NCBI RefSeq assembly: GCF_004117875.1 | Contig: NZ_RAHW01000006.1 | Span: 1-64,000 of the forward strand | DNA: 64,000 nucleotides | Direction: 5' to 3' | DNA from: Geomonas oryzae | Lineage (GTDB): Bacteria; Desulfobacterota; Desulfuromonadia; Geobacterales; Geobacteraceae | Part shown: positions 1-9,104 of the stretch, piece by piece | How the letters are laid out: each line of letters opens with the position of its first letter | Position numbering within the stretch: position 1 is the first letter of the stretch | Notes under the pieces: model-generated | What the model was told of the DNA's origin: nothing | Seen by the model: the letters and a program-made list of their open reading frames with translations, nothing else | The model's database searches: none | Program-made: the position numbers and the translations under genes

Positions 1-1260
1 AAGACACCCCGAGCGTCGAGACCGTGACGTTGTCCACAAATGGGACGCTGGTTGTCACCGACGCTGATCAGCATCAGTCGGCGATCAATACGGCCGTCGC
101 ACCGGTGGCGAGCGAAGGCGCACTCGGCCACATCACGATCGACAGCGCCGGTCACTGGACTTACAGCGTTGCCAATGCCGATGTGCAGTACCTCGGCAAC
201 GGGGAAACCAAAGTCGAGACCTTCACCGTCCAGAGTGTCGACGGCACCAGCCACGACATCGTCATCACGATCAACGGGACGAATGACATCCCGACCTTCA
301 CCGGGGCAGACTCGGGCTTCGTGACCGAGGACACTCCGAGCGCTGAGACAGTAACGTTGTCGACTAATGGGACCCTTGTTGTTACCGATGCTGATCAGCA
401 CCAGTCGGCCATCAACACGGCCGTTGCACCGGTGGCGAGCGAAGGCGCCTTGGGCCACATCACTATCGACAGCGCCGGTCACTGGACTTACAGCGTTGCC
501 AACGCCGACGTGCAGTATCTCGGCAATGGTGAAACCAAAGTTGAAACCTTCACCGTCCAGAGTGTCGACGGCACCAGCCATGACATCGTCATAACTATCA
601 ACGGGACCAACGACATTCCGACCTTCAGTGGCGCCGACTCTGGGTACGTCACCGAAGACACCCCGAGCGTCGAGACCGTGACGTTGTCCACAAATGGGAC
701 GCTGGTTGTCACCGACGCTGATCAGCATCAGTCGGCGATCAATACGGCGGTCGCACCGGTGGCGAGCGAGGGCGCACTCGGCCACATCACCATCGACAGC
801 GCCGGTCACTGGACTTACAGCGTTGCCAATGCCGATGTGCAGTACCTCGGCAACGGGGAAACCAAAGTCGAGACCTTCACCGTGCACAGCGTCGACGGCA
901 CCAGTCACGACATCGTCATCACTATCAATGGCACCAATGACGTTCCGACCTTCACCGGGGCCGACTCGGGCTACGTGACGGAAGACACCCCGAGCGCTGC
1001 AACTGTCAATCTGACTACCGCCGGGACTCTGGTTGTCACCGATCTCGACCAGCACCAGTCGGCGATCAACACGGCGGTCGCACCGGTTGCCAGCCAGGGG
1101 GCCCTCGGCCACATCACTATCGACAGCGCCGGTCACTGGACTTACAGCGTTGCCAATGCTGATGTGCAGTACCTCGGCAACGGAGAAACGAAAGTCGAGA
1201 CCTTCACGGTGCAGAGTGTTGACGGCACCAGCCACGACATCGTTATAACGATTAACGGTG
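1..1260 (+). repeat. Four tandem 327-bp VCBS coding repeats
   Basis: Units start at 1, 328, 655 and 982, with period 327 bp (109 codons). Unit 4 diverges after about 1260. Units 1 and 3 differ at only three positions over their first 225 bp. Unit 2 encodes nearly the same protein with many synonymous changes, so a two-unit (654 bp) duplication is likely. Confidence 0.9.
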
Positions 1261-2618
1261 CCCCTGACTTGCCGACTCTTGATTCGCACAGCGTCTACAT
1301 GCCGGATTCTTCTTCAGAGATGACTGGCGACTATGCTAACGGATATGCGCTGCAAATCGGCGCACCTTCCGGTGGGGACACTGGTGATGCAATAACCATT
1401 AAGGTTGGAACTTTGCCTACTACAGGCACGGTTGGGTATGTCGACGATACCGGCTTCCATGCCGTTGCTGCGAACCAGACACTAACATCCGCACAGCTGC
1501 AGTCATTGGTTTATCAGCCAGACGGCTTGGCAACGTTCGATCCGGCGACTGGATTCGGTAAGGCCGGCGCCGACAATGTTCAGTTCACCTACACGGTTAA
1601 TAATGGATTCGATTCGGCAACAGGAACAATCGATCTGCACACGCTGCTTGGCACCGGTGGTTACATTGCAGAGGTACAAGTCGGCAGTGTCTCTCATCCC
1701 TTGACTTCGGGAAGCAATCAGTCCGTTCAATTTGCAGTGGATCCGATATTGGCATCGGTTACAGACTACTCTCAGTCCGCTATCCAGCTCACGACCGACT
1801 TCATGAGCATGAACACGAAGACATTGACGTACCAGGTTGAGAACCAGGTAAATGTTAAACTGGTCATTGACGGGCACACTTTCACGGTTGTCTCTGCCAG
1901 CGACACCGCGCATGTGAATTGGCAGGCGATACCTGGCAGTGGTGGTGACGGCGATTTGAATGTGGATCACGGCGCCTATTGGACCAGCGTGAACACTAAT
2001 GCCCCTGCTGGCGCCAACACCATCCAACAGCACAGCATTTCGTTCAATGACATCTCAGATGGAACTACCACGCTAGCTTCCTATCTGGCTAACCATCCGC
2101 AGGCCCCGGGCTCTGTCTGGACCGTGGTGTATGACGATATTAAATCAGGGAACGAACAGGCACGGTACATACATCTCTCGATCGTCCAGGATGTAAGCGC
2201 GCAAAACGCAGTGTCCACGGTGGGGTCAAGCGGCAACGACGTGATCTACGGAACTACGTCCCATGGCGACAATCTCAGCGGTGGTGCCGGCGATGACGTC
2301 ATTACCGGGCGCCAGGGCAATGACATAATCTCTGGCGGTGCAGGACATAACACCTTGACTGGCGGCGCAGGTGCCGACACCTTTAAAGTCGGTGCAGGGC
2401 ACGACACAATTAAAGACTACACCGCCGGTGAAGACAAAATAGTCATTGAACCGACGCACACGGACGCTCTCTTCGAACAGGCGGACGGATCCACTACGGC
2501 ACATCTTACCATCTACAATAACGGCGCTCAGGTGGGGACGGTGACTTTTGAAAACGTCAGTAACTCAACGGATCTTTTGAATTCCCTTATTCATGACGAT
2601 CCCACGATTCATAAGTAA
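1..2618 (+). CDS. VCBS-repeat / RTX giant surface or secreted protein, C-terminal part (5' truncated by window)
   Basis: The reading frame is open at the left edge (first full codon at base 3), so this is the 3' end of a longer gene; the GTG at 24 is internal. Four tandem VCBS-type units of 109 residues (327 bp) begin at bases 1, 328, 655 and 982. A non-repeated domain follows, then a glycine/aspartate-rich stretch (about 2226-2440) with GGAGDD, GGAGHN and GGAGAD motifs. These are RTX calcium-binding nonapeptides, and the acidic/aromatic tail after them fits a C-terminal type I secretion signal. Such proteins are usually large adhesins or secreted biofilm proteins. The function of this one is inferred from architecture only. 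The ligand and total length cannot be seen. Confidence 0.85.
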   Translation, partial: DTPSVETVTLSTNGTLVVTDADQHQSAINTAVAPVASEGALGHITIDSAGHWTYSVANADVQYLGNGETKVETFTVQSVDGTSHDIVITINGTNDIPTFTGADSGFVTEDTPSAETVTLSTNGTLVVTDADQHQSAINTAVAPVASEGALGHITIDSAGHWTYSVANADVQYLGNGETKVETFTVQSVDGTSHDIVITINGTNDIPTFSGADSGYVTEDTPSVETVTLSTNGTLVVTDADQHQSAINTAVAPVASEGALGHITIDSAGHWTYSVANADVQYLGNGETKVETFTVHSVDGTSHDIVITINGTNDVPTFTGADSGYVTEDTPSAATVNLTTAGTLVVTDLDQHQSAINTAVAPVASQGALGHITIDSAGHWTYSVANADVQYLGNGETKVETFTVQSVDGTSHDIVITINGAPDLPTLDSHSVYMPDSSSEMTGDYANGYALQIGAPSGGDTGDAITIKVGTLPTTGTVGYVDDTGFHAVAANQTLTSAQLQSLVYQPDGLATFDPATGFGKAGADNVQFTYTVNNGFDSATGTIDLHTLLGTGGYIAEVQVGSVSHPLTSGSNQSVQFAVDPILASVTDYSQSAIQLTTDFMSMNTKTLTYQVENQVNVKLVIDGHTFTVVSASDTAHVNWQAIPGSGGDGDLNVDHGAYWTSVNTNAPAGANTIQQHSISFNDISDGTTTLASYLANHPQAPGSVWTVVYDDIKSGNEQARYIHLSIVQDVSAQNAVSTVGSSGNDVIYGTTSHGDNLSGGAGDDVITGRQGNDIISGGAGHNTLTGGAGADTFKVGAGHDTIKDYTAGEDKIVIEPTHTDALFEQADGSTTAHLTIYNNGAQVGTVTFENVSNSTDLLNSLIHDDPTIHK

Positions 2619-2642
2619 GGTTCACTGATCATTTAGACCAGA

Positions 2643-2679
2643 GCTGCCGCGAAAGGTATCTTTCGCGGCAGCTTTTTTT
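2643..2679 (+). terminator. Rho-independent terminator of the VCBS/RTX gene
   Basis: A perfect 13-bp stem (2643-2655 with 2660-2672), loop GTAT, followed by seven T residues. It starts 24 bp after the stop codon. Confidence 0.93.
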
Positions 2680-2749
2680 GTATGAAATAGAACATGCTGC
2701 GGCTTCCCTGTGACTTAAATTGTTTTTCATCCTCCTCCGCAGGATTCCC

Positions 2750-2778
2750 TTGACACTCCCGCCGCAAGAAACTATAGC
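2750..2778 (+). promoter_or_regulatory. Candidate sigma-70 promoter of gspAB
   Basis: TTGACA at 2750-2755, 17-bp spacer, TATAGC at 2773-2778, about 57 bp upstream of the gspA ATG. The -35 matches consensus and the -10 matches 4 of 6. Inferred, no expression data. Confidence 0.5.
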
Positions 2779-2834
2779 TATAACGTCCACTTCACCCAAT
2801 CCTTCTCCGCCCTTGACGGGCTTTTCGGGGAAAC

Positions 2835-4496
2835 ATGTACTGGGAATCTTTCGGCTTCAAAGAACCGCCTTTCGCACTTACTCCTAACCCGTCCTTTCTC
2901 TTCCTGAGCGCTCCGCACCAGGAGGCCTTCGCGCACCTGCTCTTCGCCATCGAGAACCGCGCTGGCTTCATCGAGCTCTCGGGCGAGGTCGGCACCGGGA
3001 AGACCACCATCGTCAGGACGCTCCTGAACCAGCTCGACCCGGAAACGCACCGCACGGCTCTGATCTTCAACCCGATCCTGTCGCCCTTAGGCTTCATGAA
3101 GGAGGTGAACGCGGAGTTCGGCCTTTCCTGCGAGGGGGACGAGATCCGCGACCTGCACGCCGCGCTCAACGCCTTCCTACTCGAGGAGAATCGCGCCGGT
3201 CGGACCGTGGTGCTGGTCATCGACGAGGCGCAAAATCTCTCCATCGAGGTGCTGGAGCACGTCCGGCTCATCTCGAACCTGGAGACGGAGAGCGCGAAGC
3301 TCATCCAGATCGTGCTGGTCGGGCAACCTGAGTTGAACGCGCTTCTGGGCCGGGACGAACTGCGCCAGCTCGACCAGCGCATCACGGTGCGCTACCACCT
3401 CAAACCGATGTGCTTCGAGGATACCTGCGCTTACATCAGGCACCGGATCAGGTTCGCCGCCGACGGCAGGGAGCCGCTCACCTTTTCCCTGGGGGCCTTC
3501 AGACGTATCTACCGGTTTTCAGGTGGACTGCCGCGCCTGATCAACGGCGTTTGCGACCGTGCCTTGCTGCTCGCCTACACACGGGAGTGCAAGGAGGTGA
3601 GCAAGACGATGGCGTCTCTCTCCATCGCTGATCTGCGCCGGGAGAGCCCGCGCAGGCGGTACACCCTTCAGGTCCGGGTGCTTTCGGCCGCACTCGTGGT
3701 GTGCGTTATGGTCATCGCCGGCTTCTCCATCGCCTCGTTGCATCTTTTCGGAAAAGGTGAGAACAAGGCGGTGCAAAAGGTCTCTGAGCCCAAAGAGGCC
3801 AAGGTGAAGGCAAAGGAAACGGCGCCTTTCTCGGCCGAGTCCGCCCGGCAGGCGATAGCCGCTCAGCCGGCTCAGGACAACCTTTATGCCGCGTTGAACG
3901 CGGTACTCGGCGCCTGGCAGGTGCCGAAAATCGACCCGGTGGCAGGTCAGCCCGACAACATCCGTACCCTGGCGCGGCAGCGCGGCCTCACCGCCACCAA
4001 ACAGAACGTAAGCTTCGAAACTCTCGAGCGGCTGGACGCCCCGGCGCTACTTCATCTCGTTCTCCCCGGAAACGTCGAACGGCTGGTGGCCCTGGTCGGG
4101 CTGGACGGCGATCAAGTGCGCGTCGTCCCCGCCATAGCAGGAAGATCGACCCTGTCCCGGGCTGAGTTCGGGCAGTTGTGGAGCGGCGGCGCCACCTTGC
4201 TCTGGAAGGACTTCCACGGCATAGCCACCAAGGGCGCCGACAAGGTGGCGGGGACCAGGCAACTGCAGGAGCTTTTGAAGCAGGTCGGCTTTTACGCCGG
4301 GACGCCTAACGGTACCTTCGACGAGGCCACGAAAACGGCCCTTGCCGAGTTCCAGCGCAGGGAGCAAGTGACGGCGGACGGCAAGGTGGGAGCCCAGACC
4401 CTCATCCTGCTTTACCGGCGCGCCGGCGGTTTCTTCCCTCCGGGGCTTGCCAAGGCGAGCGGGACGAACGGCAAACAGACTACGGGGCGGATCTGA
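2835..4496 (+). CDS. gspA: ExeA/GspA-like AAA ATPase with peptidoglycan-binding domain
   Basis: A 553-aa protein. The N-terminal AAA ATPase opens with the ExeA-type signature (FGFKEPPF, then FLFLSAPH). Walker A is GEVGTGKT at residues 50-57 and Walker B is VVLVIDEAQ at 125-133. A single membrane span lies near residues 275-300, followed by a periplasmic part that ends in a PG_binding_1-type repeat (LQELLKQVGFYAGTPNGTFD and on). ExeA binds peptidoglycan and, with ExeB, helps assemble the type II secretin in the outer membrane. The GspB-like gene starts one base after its stop codon, which supports this role. Related ATPases also serve exopolysaccharide/PEP-CTERM systems, but the peptidoglycan-binding domain and the gspB partner favour type II secretion. 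Confidence 0.85.
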   Translation: MYWESFGFKEPPFALTPNPSFLFLSAPHQEAFAHLLFAIENRAGFIELSGEVGTGKTTIVRTLLNQLDPETHRTALIFNPILSPLGFMKEVNAEFGLSCEGDEIRDLHAALNAFLLEENRAGRTVVLVIDEAQNLSIEVLEHVRLISNLETESAKLIQIVLVGQPELNALLGRDELRQLDQRITVRYHLKPMCFEDTCAYIRHRIRFAADGREPLTFSLGAFRRIYRFSGGLPRLINGVCDRALLLAYTRECKEVSKTMASLSIADLRRESPRRRYTLQVRVLSAALVVCVMVIAGFSIASLHLFGKGENKAVQKVSEPKEAKVKAKETAPFSAESARQAIAAQPAQDNLYAALNAVLGAWQVPKIDPVAGQPDNIRTLARQRGLTATKQNVSFETLERLDAPALLHLVLPGNVERLVALVGLDGDQVRVVPAIAGRSTLSRAEFGQLWSGGATLLWKDFHGIATKGADKVAGTRQLQELLKQVGFYAGTPNGTFDEATKTALAEFQRREQVTADGKVGAQTLILLYRRAGGFFPPGLAKASGTNGKQTTGRI

Positions 4497-4497
4497 C

Positions 4498-5217
4498 ATG
4501 AGCCTTATCCTTGATGCATTGAGAAAAATGGAGCAGGAACGCAGAAGCAAGCGCGGCAACGGCCAAGACCTGCGTCCCGAGGTGCTTCGCTACCGCCTGG
4601 CCGCCCAGCCCAAGGAAAAATCCCGCTATCCGTTGGCTATCGTGGCCGGACTCGTGTTGGTCTGTGCCGGTCTGGGGGCGGGCTTCATGCTTAAGGGACA
4701 CGGTGCCATGCAGGTTGCCGACCAGGCGCCCGCCGCCGTTCCCGCCGCACAACCTGCCGTGGCGGTACAGCCCCCGGTCGCGACGGTGCCGGCGCCTGCT
4801 GCTCCTGCAGCGGTCGCGGTTCCGCAACCGGTTCCCGCGCCGTCTGCCGCCGCTCCGGCAGCTCCAGCCCAGCCTGTGGTTGGAGGCGCCATACCCGTTT
4901 CGTCCCCGGCGGACCCGGTCAGAAAAACTTCCCGCTCCGCCGTTACACCCTCTGTTCAGGACGCACCCGCGCAGCCGAGGGCGCCGCGCGGGGAAAGTGC
5001 GAACGCTGCCGCTGGCGGGCAGGATATCGTCATCTCCGGCATCGCGTATCAGGACGAGCGTCGCATGCGCCGTGCGGTGCTGAACGGAAGCCTGGTAGGC
5101 GAGGGGGCCGAGGTTGCCGGAGCCCGGGTGGTCGAGATCAAGGAAACCAAGGTGAGGCTGTCCAGGGGAGGGCACGTCTTCGAGATTCCCTTCTCCTCCG
5201 GGTTGCAGTCCCGCTGA
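4498..5217 (+). CDS. gspB: GspB-like type II secretion accessory protein
   Basis: A 239-aa protein that starts with MSLILDALRKMEQERR, typical of the GspB/ExeB family. One membrane span follows (about residues 42-64), then a long Ala/Pro/Val-rich linker (about 75-165), and a compact C-terminal GspB domain beginning near DIVISGIAYQDERRMRRAVL. The frame is open further upstream, but the ATG at 4498 fits the family start and follows the gspA stop directly, so the two are probably co-transcribed and translationally coupled. It would sit in the inner membrane with its C-terminal domain in the periplasm, as ExeA's partner. The proline-rich linker could span part of the periplasm (inference). Confidence 0.82.
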   Translation: MSLILDALRKMEQERRSKRGNGQDLRPEVLRYRLAAQPKEKSRYPLAIVAGLVLVCAGLGAGFMLKGHGAMQVADQAPAAVPAAQPAVAVQPPVATVPAPAAPAAVAVPQPVPAPSAAAPAAPAQPVVGGAIPVSSPADPVRKTSRSAVTPSVQDAPAQPRAPRGESANAAAGGQDIVISGIAYQDERRMRRAVLNGSLVGEGAEVAGARVVEIKETKVRLSRGGHVFEIPFSSGLQSR

Positions 5218-5354
5218 GTTCTCCCCTTGACGCCCCCGGTCTATTCGCGTGGACCGTGGGGCAGTCTCTCTCAAAAAAAAATAGCACTGTAAAGAAAAAT
5301 ACCGGACAGATGCGGTCTCACAGTGGATAATTGGCTCCAACAGGAGGTGATGTC

Positions 5355-5705
5355 ATGCTGCGGACGCGTGTGTATCTGACTTCCGGGCTCTTGTCATTGG
5401 CACTGGGTGGTTGCAGTTCAGGCAACTTCATGGTGAGCAAGGAAAACGTCAGCTTCTTCATCACCAGCGATAGACCGGAGTTGAGACTCGTGCTGTGCGA
5501 TTCCGGTGACATGGAACGGATCGCGAGAGACTCGCACCTGCAGGACCACCTGCAGCAGACGCTGAAAGAAAAGATCTGTGCGGTGCATAAAGACAGGAAG
5601 GACCTGAAGGCGCTGCTTGCTTCGCTGGACAAAGACCAGCTTGCGGCTTTCATGGATGCCTTCCGTAAGAACGGCTATGAGATAAATATCGTTGCGGACG
5701 GCTGA
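5355..5705 (+). CDS. Small predicted lipoprotein, function unknown
   Basis: 116 aa from the ATG at 5355, chosen because AGGAGGT lies 6 bp upstream. The N-terminus is a lipoprotein signal peptide with lipobox LGGC, so the mature protein should start at the cysteine and be lipid-anchored. The rest is soluble, charged and probably helical (the LQDHLQQTLKEK and KDRKDLKALLASLDKDQ stretches). No family recognised. It stands alone between gspB and the racemase-family gene. Confidence 0.72.
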   Translation: MLRTRVYLTSGLLSLALGGCSSGNFMVSKENVSFFITSDRPELRLVLCDSGDMERIARDSHLQDHLQQTLKEKICAVHKDRKDLKALLASLDKDQLAAFMDAFRKNGYEINIVADG

Positions 5706-5764
5706 GCCGGCGGATGACGCGTCCGTGCGACGCTGATGCGGCGAGGGGAGCAAGGAGGCAGGGC

Positions 5765-6466
5765 ATGAAGACTATCGGCATGGTTGGGGGACTCGGGCCT
5801 GAGTCCACCGTGGACTACTACCAGCGCATCATCCAGGCCTTCCGGGTTCCCGGAAGCCTCGCCGCGCCCGAAATGGTGATCTACAGCGCGAACCTGGAGG
5901 AGGTGCTGGACCTGGTGGCCCGGCGCGAGTGGACCCATCTCATCTACCTGCTCGTGCAGAAGGTCAGGGCCCTGCAGAAGGCGGGGGCGGATGTCGCCAT
6001 CATTACGGCCAACACGCCGCACGTTGTTTTCGAAGAGGTAAAGGCGAAAACGACCCTTCCTATGATCAGCATCGTCACCGCGACCTGCGAAAAGGCGCAA
6101 GAGTTGGGCGTAAAGAAGGTAGCGCTCCTCGGCACCCGCTTCACTATGCAGGAGAATTTTTTCGCTCCTCCCTTTAACGCCGCCGGTATTTCGGTGGCGG
6201 TTCCCAACGAGGCCGAGCAGGAGTACATCCACGAGAAGCTGATGACGGAAATCGAGTTGGGCGTCTTCAAGGATGAAACGAGGAAAGGGCTGATCGATAT
6301 CATCGACCGCATGGTGCGTGAAGAAAAAGCGGAGGCGGTCATCCTCGGCTGCACCGAATTGCCGCTCATAGTGAGGGATGGCGACTACGACACCACCTTC
6401 CTCAACACCACGGCCATTCACGTTGAAAGCGTGGTCAGGTATTGCAGGGAAGGAAGAAAATGGTGA
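5765..6466 (+). CDS. Aspartate/glutamate racemase family protein
   Basis: 233 aa from the ATG at 5765, which has AAGGAGG 6 bp upstream; an open stretch before it is not part of the gene. It begins MKTIGMVGGLGPESTVDYY, the standard start of the PLP-independent Asp/Glu racemase fold. The second catalytic motif is intact (ILGCTELPL near residue 200). In the first motif the residue before NTPH, Cys in canonical members, is Ala (TANTPH). These enzymes normally interconvert L- and D-amino acids with a Cys pair, so the reaction here is uncertain. A one-base or substrate-restricted racemase or another activity on the same fold is possible. Confidence 0.82.
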   Translation: MKTIGMVGGLGPESTVDYYQRIIQAFRVPGSLAAPEMVIYSANLEEVLDLVARREWTHLIYLLVQKVRALQKAGADVAIITANTPHVVFEEVKAKTTLPMISIVTATCEKAQELGVKKVALLGTRFTMQENFFAPPFNAAGISVAVPNEAEQEYIHEKLMTEIELGVFKDETRKGLIDIIDRMVREEKAEAVILGCTELPLIVRDGDYDTTFLNTTAIHVESVVRYCREGRKW

Positions 6467-6530
6467 GTCAGCCGGTGTAGTGATAGCGGCAGGCAATGAC
6501 AACACGTGGAATGAAAGAAGAGGGGGGAGT

Positions 6531-7070
6531 ATGAAGAAATTGATGGTTCTGGCGATGGTCCTGATTGCTTCGACTTCCTTCGCCGGACAGAAGAAAAAGG
6601 TGTCAAAGGAAACGGCCGCCTCCGTTACGCTCCAGGAGAAATGGGATGCCGATCCCTCCTTGCTGAAGCTCGACTGCAACGACAACATGTGCGTCTACGG
6701 GATCAAGGGAACGGCCCAGATCATCGACGCCGATACCAACGTCCGGTCCGCGTGGGTCGCCTTTCTCTACACCAACGAAGGGCGCAAGACGCTCTCGCCC
6801 CAGTTGAAGGGGAGCTATTACAGCAAGGAAAAGTGGAACATCAACTGCAACGACCTGAAGATGAACGTCTCATCGATCCACTATTACGATGCCAAAGGGA
6901 CTCCGCTCAATTCCTACAACAACGACGAGGAATGGTCCGATATCGTTCCCGGCAGCTTCGGCGAGACGGTGGCCGCCATCGTCTGCTCCATCGAGGACAA
7001 CGGGGACGAGGACGAGACCCCCGCGCAAGAGGTCCCTGGTGAATCGGTCAAGGAAGGGACCGTCTTTTAG
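6531..7070 (+). CDS. Secreted protein resembling surface-adhesin E family, function unknown
   Basis: 179 aa from the ATG at 6531, which follows a purine-rich AGGGGGGAG site. Residues 1-18 form a signal peptide ending at SFA, so it is exported. The mature part has four cysteines and the pattern YSKEKWNINC, IHYYDAKGTPLNSY, then WSDIVPGSFGETVAAIVC. That ordering resembles the surface-adhesin E (Adhesin_E) family, whose role is poorly defined. This match is from memory of the pattern. The tail is acidic and probably disordered. It lies 64 bp after the racemase-family gene and 5 bp before the MFS gene, so the three may be one operon. Confidence 0.7.
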   Translation: MKKLMVLAMVLIASTSFAGQKKKVSKETAASVTLQEKWDADPSLLKLDCNDNMCVYGIKGTAQIIDADTNVRSAWVAFLYTNEGRKTLSPQLKGSYYSKEKWNINCNDLKMNVSSIHYYDAKGTPLNSYNNDEEWSDIVPGSFGETVAAIVCSIEDNGDEDETPAQEVPGESVKEGTVF

Positions 7071-7075
7071 GGCCC

Positions 7076-8410
7076 ATGACTCCTGCCCAAGGGACATCGC
7101 GGCTTAGGATGCTGCTTCGGGCACTGCGCTCCCGCAACTACCGGCTTTTCGTGGCCGGCCAGAGCGTCTCGCTCGTCGGCACCTGGATGCAGCAGGTCGC
7201 CATGAGCTGGCTCGTCTACCGCCTTACCGATTCCGCCTTCCTGCTCGGCGTGGTCGGCTTCACCAGTCAGATTCCCACCTTCGTTTTTTCACCCGTCGCA
7301 GGTGTTCTCGCCGATCGCATGGACCGCAGGCGTCTTTTGATGATCACCCAGGCGCTCGCCATGGTGCAGGCCGCGCTCCTAGCCGCAGCGGTGATGCTCG
7401 GGGTGGTGCAGGTCTGGCATATCGTGGTCCTGAGCCTGGTCCTCGGCATGGTGAACGCCTTCGACATACCGATCCGGCAGTCCTTCGTGGTCGAGATGGT
7501 GACGAACCGGGAGGATCTCGGCAACGCCATCGCCCTTAACTCCTCCATGGTGAACGCCGCCCGCCTGGTCGGTCCGACCGTCGCCGGGCTCCTGGTCGCT
7601 TCGGTCGGGGAGGGAATCTGCTTTCTTTTGAACAGCGCGAGCTACCTTGGCGTGCTGCTGGCGCTGTTCGCCATGCGCATCGAGCCGCGTGAGGGCGACG
7701 GTAAGCCGCGGCGTCACGTCCTGCACGAACTGAAGGAAGGTTTCTTCTACGCCTTCGGCTTCGCCCCCATCCGGAGCATCCTGCTTTTGATCGCGCTGAT
7801 GAGCCTCACCGGCATGCCCTACACCGTGCTGATTCCGGTCTTCGCAAGGGATATTCTGCACGGCGGTGCCCACACCTTCGGCTTTCTCATGACCGCAGCA
7901 GGCTGCGGCGCACTGGCGGGGACCATCTATCTCGCTTCCCGAGACAGCGTGCTCGGCCTCGGGCGGGTCATCGTCGTCTCGGCCGCGCTCTTTTCCGCCG
8001 GGGTCGCCGCCTTCGCCCTTTCCGGCAATATCTCCCTCTCGTTGATCGCCCTCATGGTGGCCGGCTTCGGCGCCATGACCATGGTCGCCTCGTGCAACAC
8101 CATCCTGCAGACCATCCTGGAGGAGGACAAGCGGGGGCGGGTGATGAGCTTTTTCACCGTGGCCTTCATGGGGATGACGCCTTTTGGCAGCCTGGGGGCG
8201 GGGACCATGTCACGCATGGTGGGGCCCCGTGTGACGCTCGTCGTCGGTGCCGTCTGCTGTCTGCTGGGGGCTCTCGTTTTCGCGAGGAATCTGCCGCGCA
8301 TCAGGGCACTGGTGCGCCCGATTTATGCCCGCATGGGGATCGTGAAGGAGGTCGCCCAAGGGATGGAAAGCGCGGCGGAACAGCCTCCCATGCCGGAGGA
8401 AAAACAATGA
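7076..8410 (+). CDS. MFS transporter (EntS-like exporter group)
   Basis: 444 aa, about 12 membrane segments, beginning with the motif RNYRLFVAGQSVSLVGTWMQ that marks the EntS/MFS_3-like drug and siderophore exporter group. The intracellular loop GVLADRMDRRRLL fits the conserved G-x-LaDrxGRkxxl MFS motif. The likely role is proton-coupled efflux across the inner membrane. No substrate can be assigned. The ATG at 7076 has only a weak ribosome site; an alternative ATG lies at 7109 just before the conserved LRSRNYR. It begins 5 bp after the secreted-protein gene and is followed by the LysE-type exporter. Confidence 0.85.
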   Translation: MTPAQGTSRLRMLLRALRSRNYRLFVAGQSVSLVGTWMQQVAMSWLVYRLTDSAFLLGVVGFTSQIPTFVFSPVAGVLADRMDRRRLLMITQALAMVQAALLAAAVMLGVVQVWHIVVLSLVLGMVNAFDIPIRQSFVVEMVTNREDLGNAIALNSSMVNAARLVGPTVAGLLVASVGEGICFLLNSASYLGVLLALFAMRIEPREGDGKPRRHVLHELKEGFFYAFGFAPIRSILLLIALMSLTGMPYTVLIPVFARDILHGGAHTFGFLMTAAGCGALAGTIYLASRDSVLGLGRVIVVSAALFSAGVAAFALSGNISLSLIALMVAGFGAMTMVASCNTILQTILEEDKRGRVMSFFTVAFMGMTPFGSLGAGTMSRMVGPRVTLVVGAVCCLLGALVFARNLPRIRALVRPIYARMGIVKEVAQGMESAAEQPPMPEEKQ

Positions 8411-8431
8411 AGAAGAAAGGGTGCGCTTGGC

Positions 8432-9049
8432 ATGTTTGAGTTTCTGACGGTTGGTCTTGTTCTCGGGTTTTCGGCGGGGTTTTCGCCGGGGCCGCTTCTC
8501 ATGCTGGTCATCTCGGAGACGCTCACCCACGGCACCCGCTCCGGCGTCCGGGTGGCGCTCTCGCCGATCATCACCGATTTCCCCATCATCCTGGCCACCG
8601 TGCTGTTGCTGATGAACCTTTCCGGCTATCACGGCGTCCTCGGCGTCGTCTCCCTGGCAGGGGGACTGTTCGTGCTCTACACGGGGTACGAGTCGCTGCG
8701 CGCCCGGCCGGTCGCACTGGAACTCCCGAAGGAGCCGCCGAAGTCGCTGCGCAAGGGGATACTCACCAACTTCCTGAGTCCGCATCCCTACCTCTTCTGG
8801 ATCACGGTCGGCGCTCCCATTCTCACCAGATCCCTCAATATCGGCATCACCGCTTTTCTCGCCTTCATCGGAAGCTTCTACCTCTCCCTGATCGGGGCGA
8901 AGATCATCCTCGCCGTGGCGGTGGGGAAGTCGCGGGCCTTCATGGGAAGCCGCCTCTACCTCTGGATCATGCGTCTTCTCGGGGGGCTTTTGACCTTCTT
9001 CGCGCTGCTTCTCTTCCGGGAGGGGCTCAGGCTGCTGGGGGCGTTGTGA
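8432..9049 (+). CDS. LysE family translocator
   Basis: 205 aa and about six membrane segments. The N-terminus (GFSAGFSPGPLLMLVISETLTHGTRSG) matches the LysE/RhtB amino-acid exporter signature, where the FSPGP motif is typical. These proteins export amino acids or small solutes. The substrate here is unknown. It follows the MFS gene by 21 bp on the same strand and may be co-transcribed. It converges on the yoeB toxin gene, leaving 55 bp that hold two copies of an 11-bp repeat (AGGCTGGGATG). Confidence 0.83.
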   Translation: MFEFLTVGLVLGFSAGFSPGPLLMLVISETLTHGTRSGVRVALSPIITDFPIILATVLLLMNLSGYHGVLGVVSLAGGLFVLYTGYESLRARPVALELPKEPPKSLRKGILTNFLSPHPYLFWITVGAPILTRSLNIGITAFLAFIGSFYLSLIGAKIILAVAVGKSRAFMGSRLYLWIMRLLGGLLTFFALLLFREGLRLLGAL

Positions 9050-9104
9050 GGCTGGGATGAGGCTGGGATGAGGCAGTGGGGCGTTCTCGTTGTTGCCGTT
9101 GCAG

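Noticed and set aside
1-1260. Regular repeats suggesting a CRISPR array
   Set aside because: Units are 327 bp, coding and without unique spacers; they are VCBS protein repeats.
9041-9075. AGGCTGGGATG direct repeat as a mobile-element target duplication
   Set aside because: Only two adjacent 11-bp copies with nothing between them; better explained as slippage.
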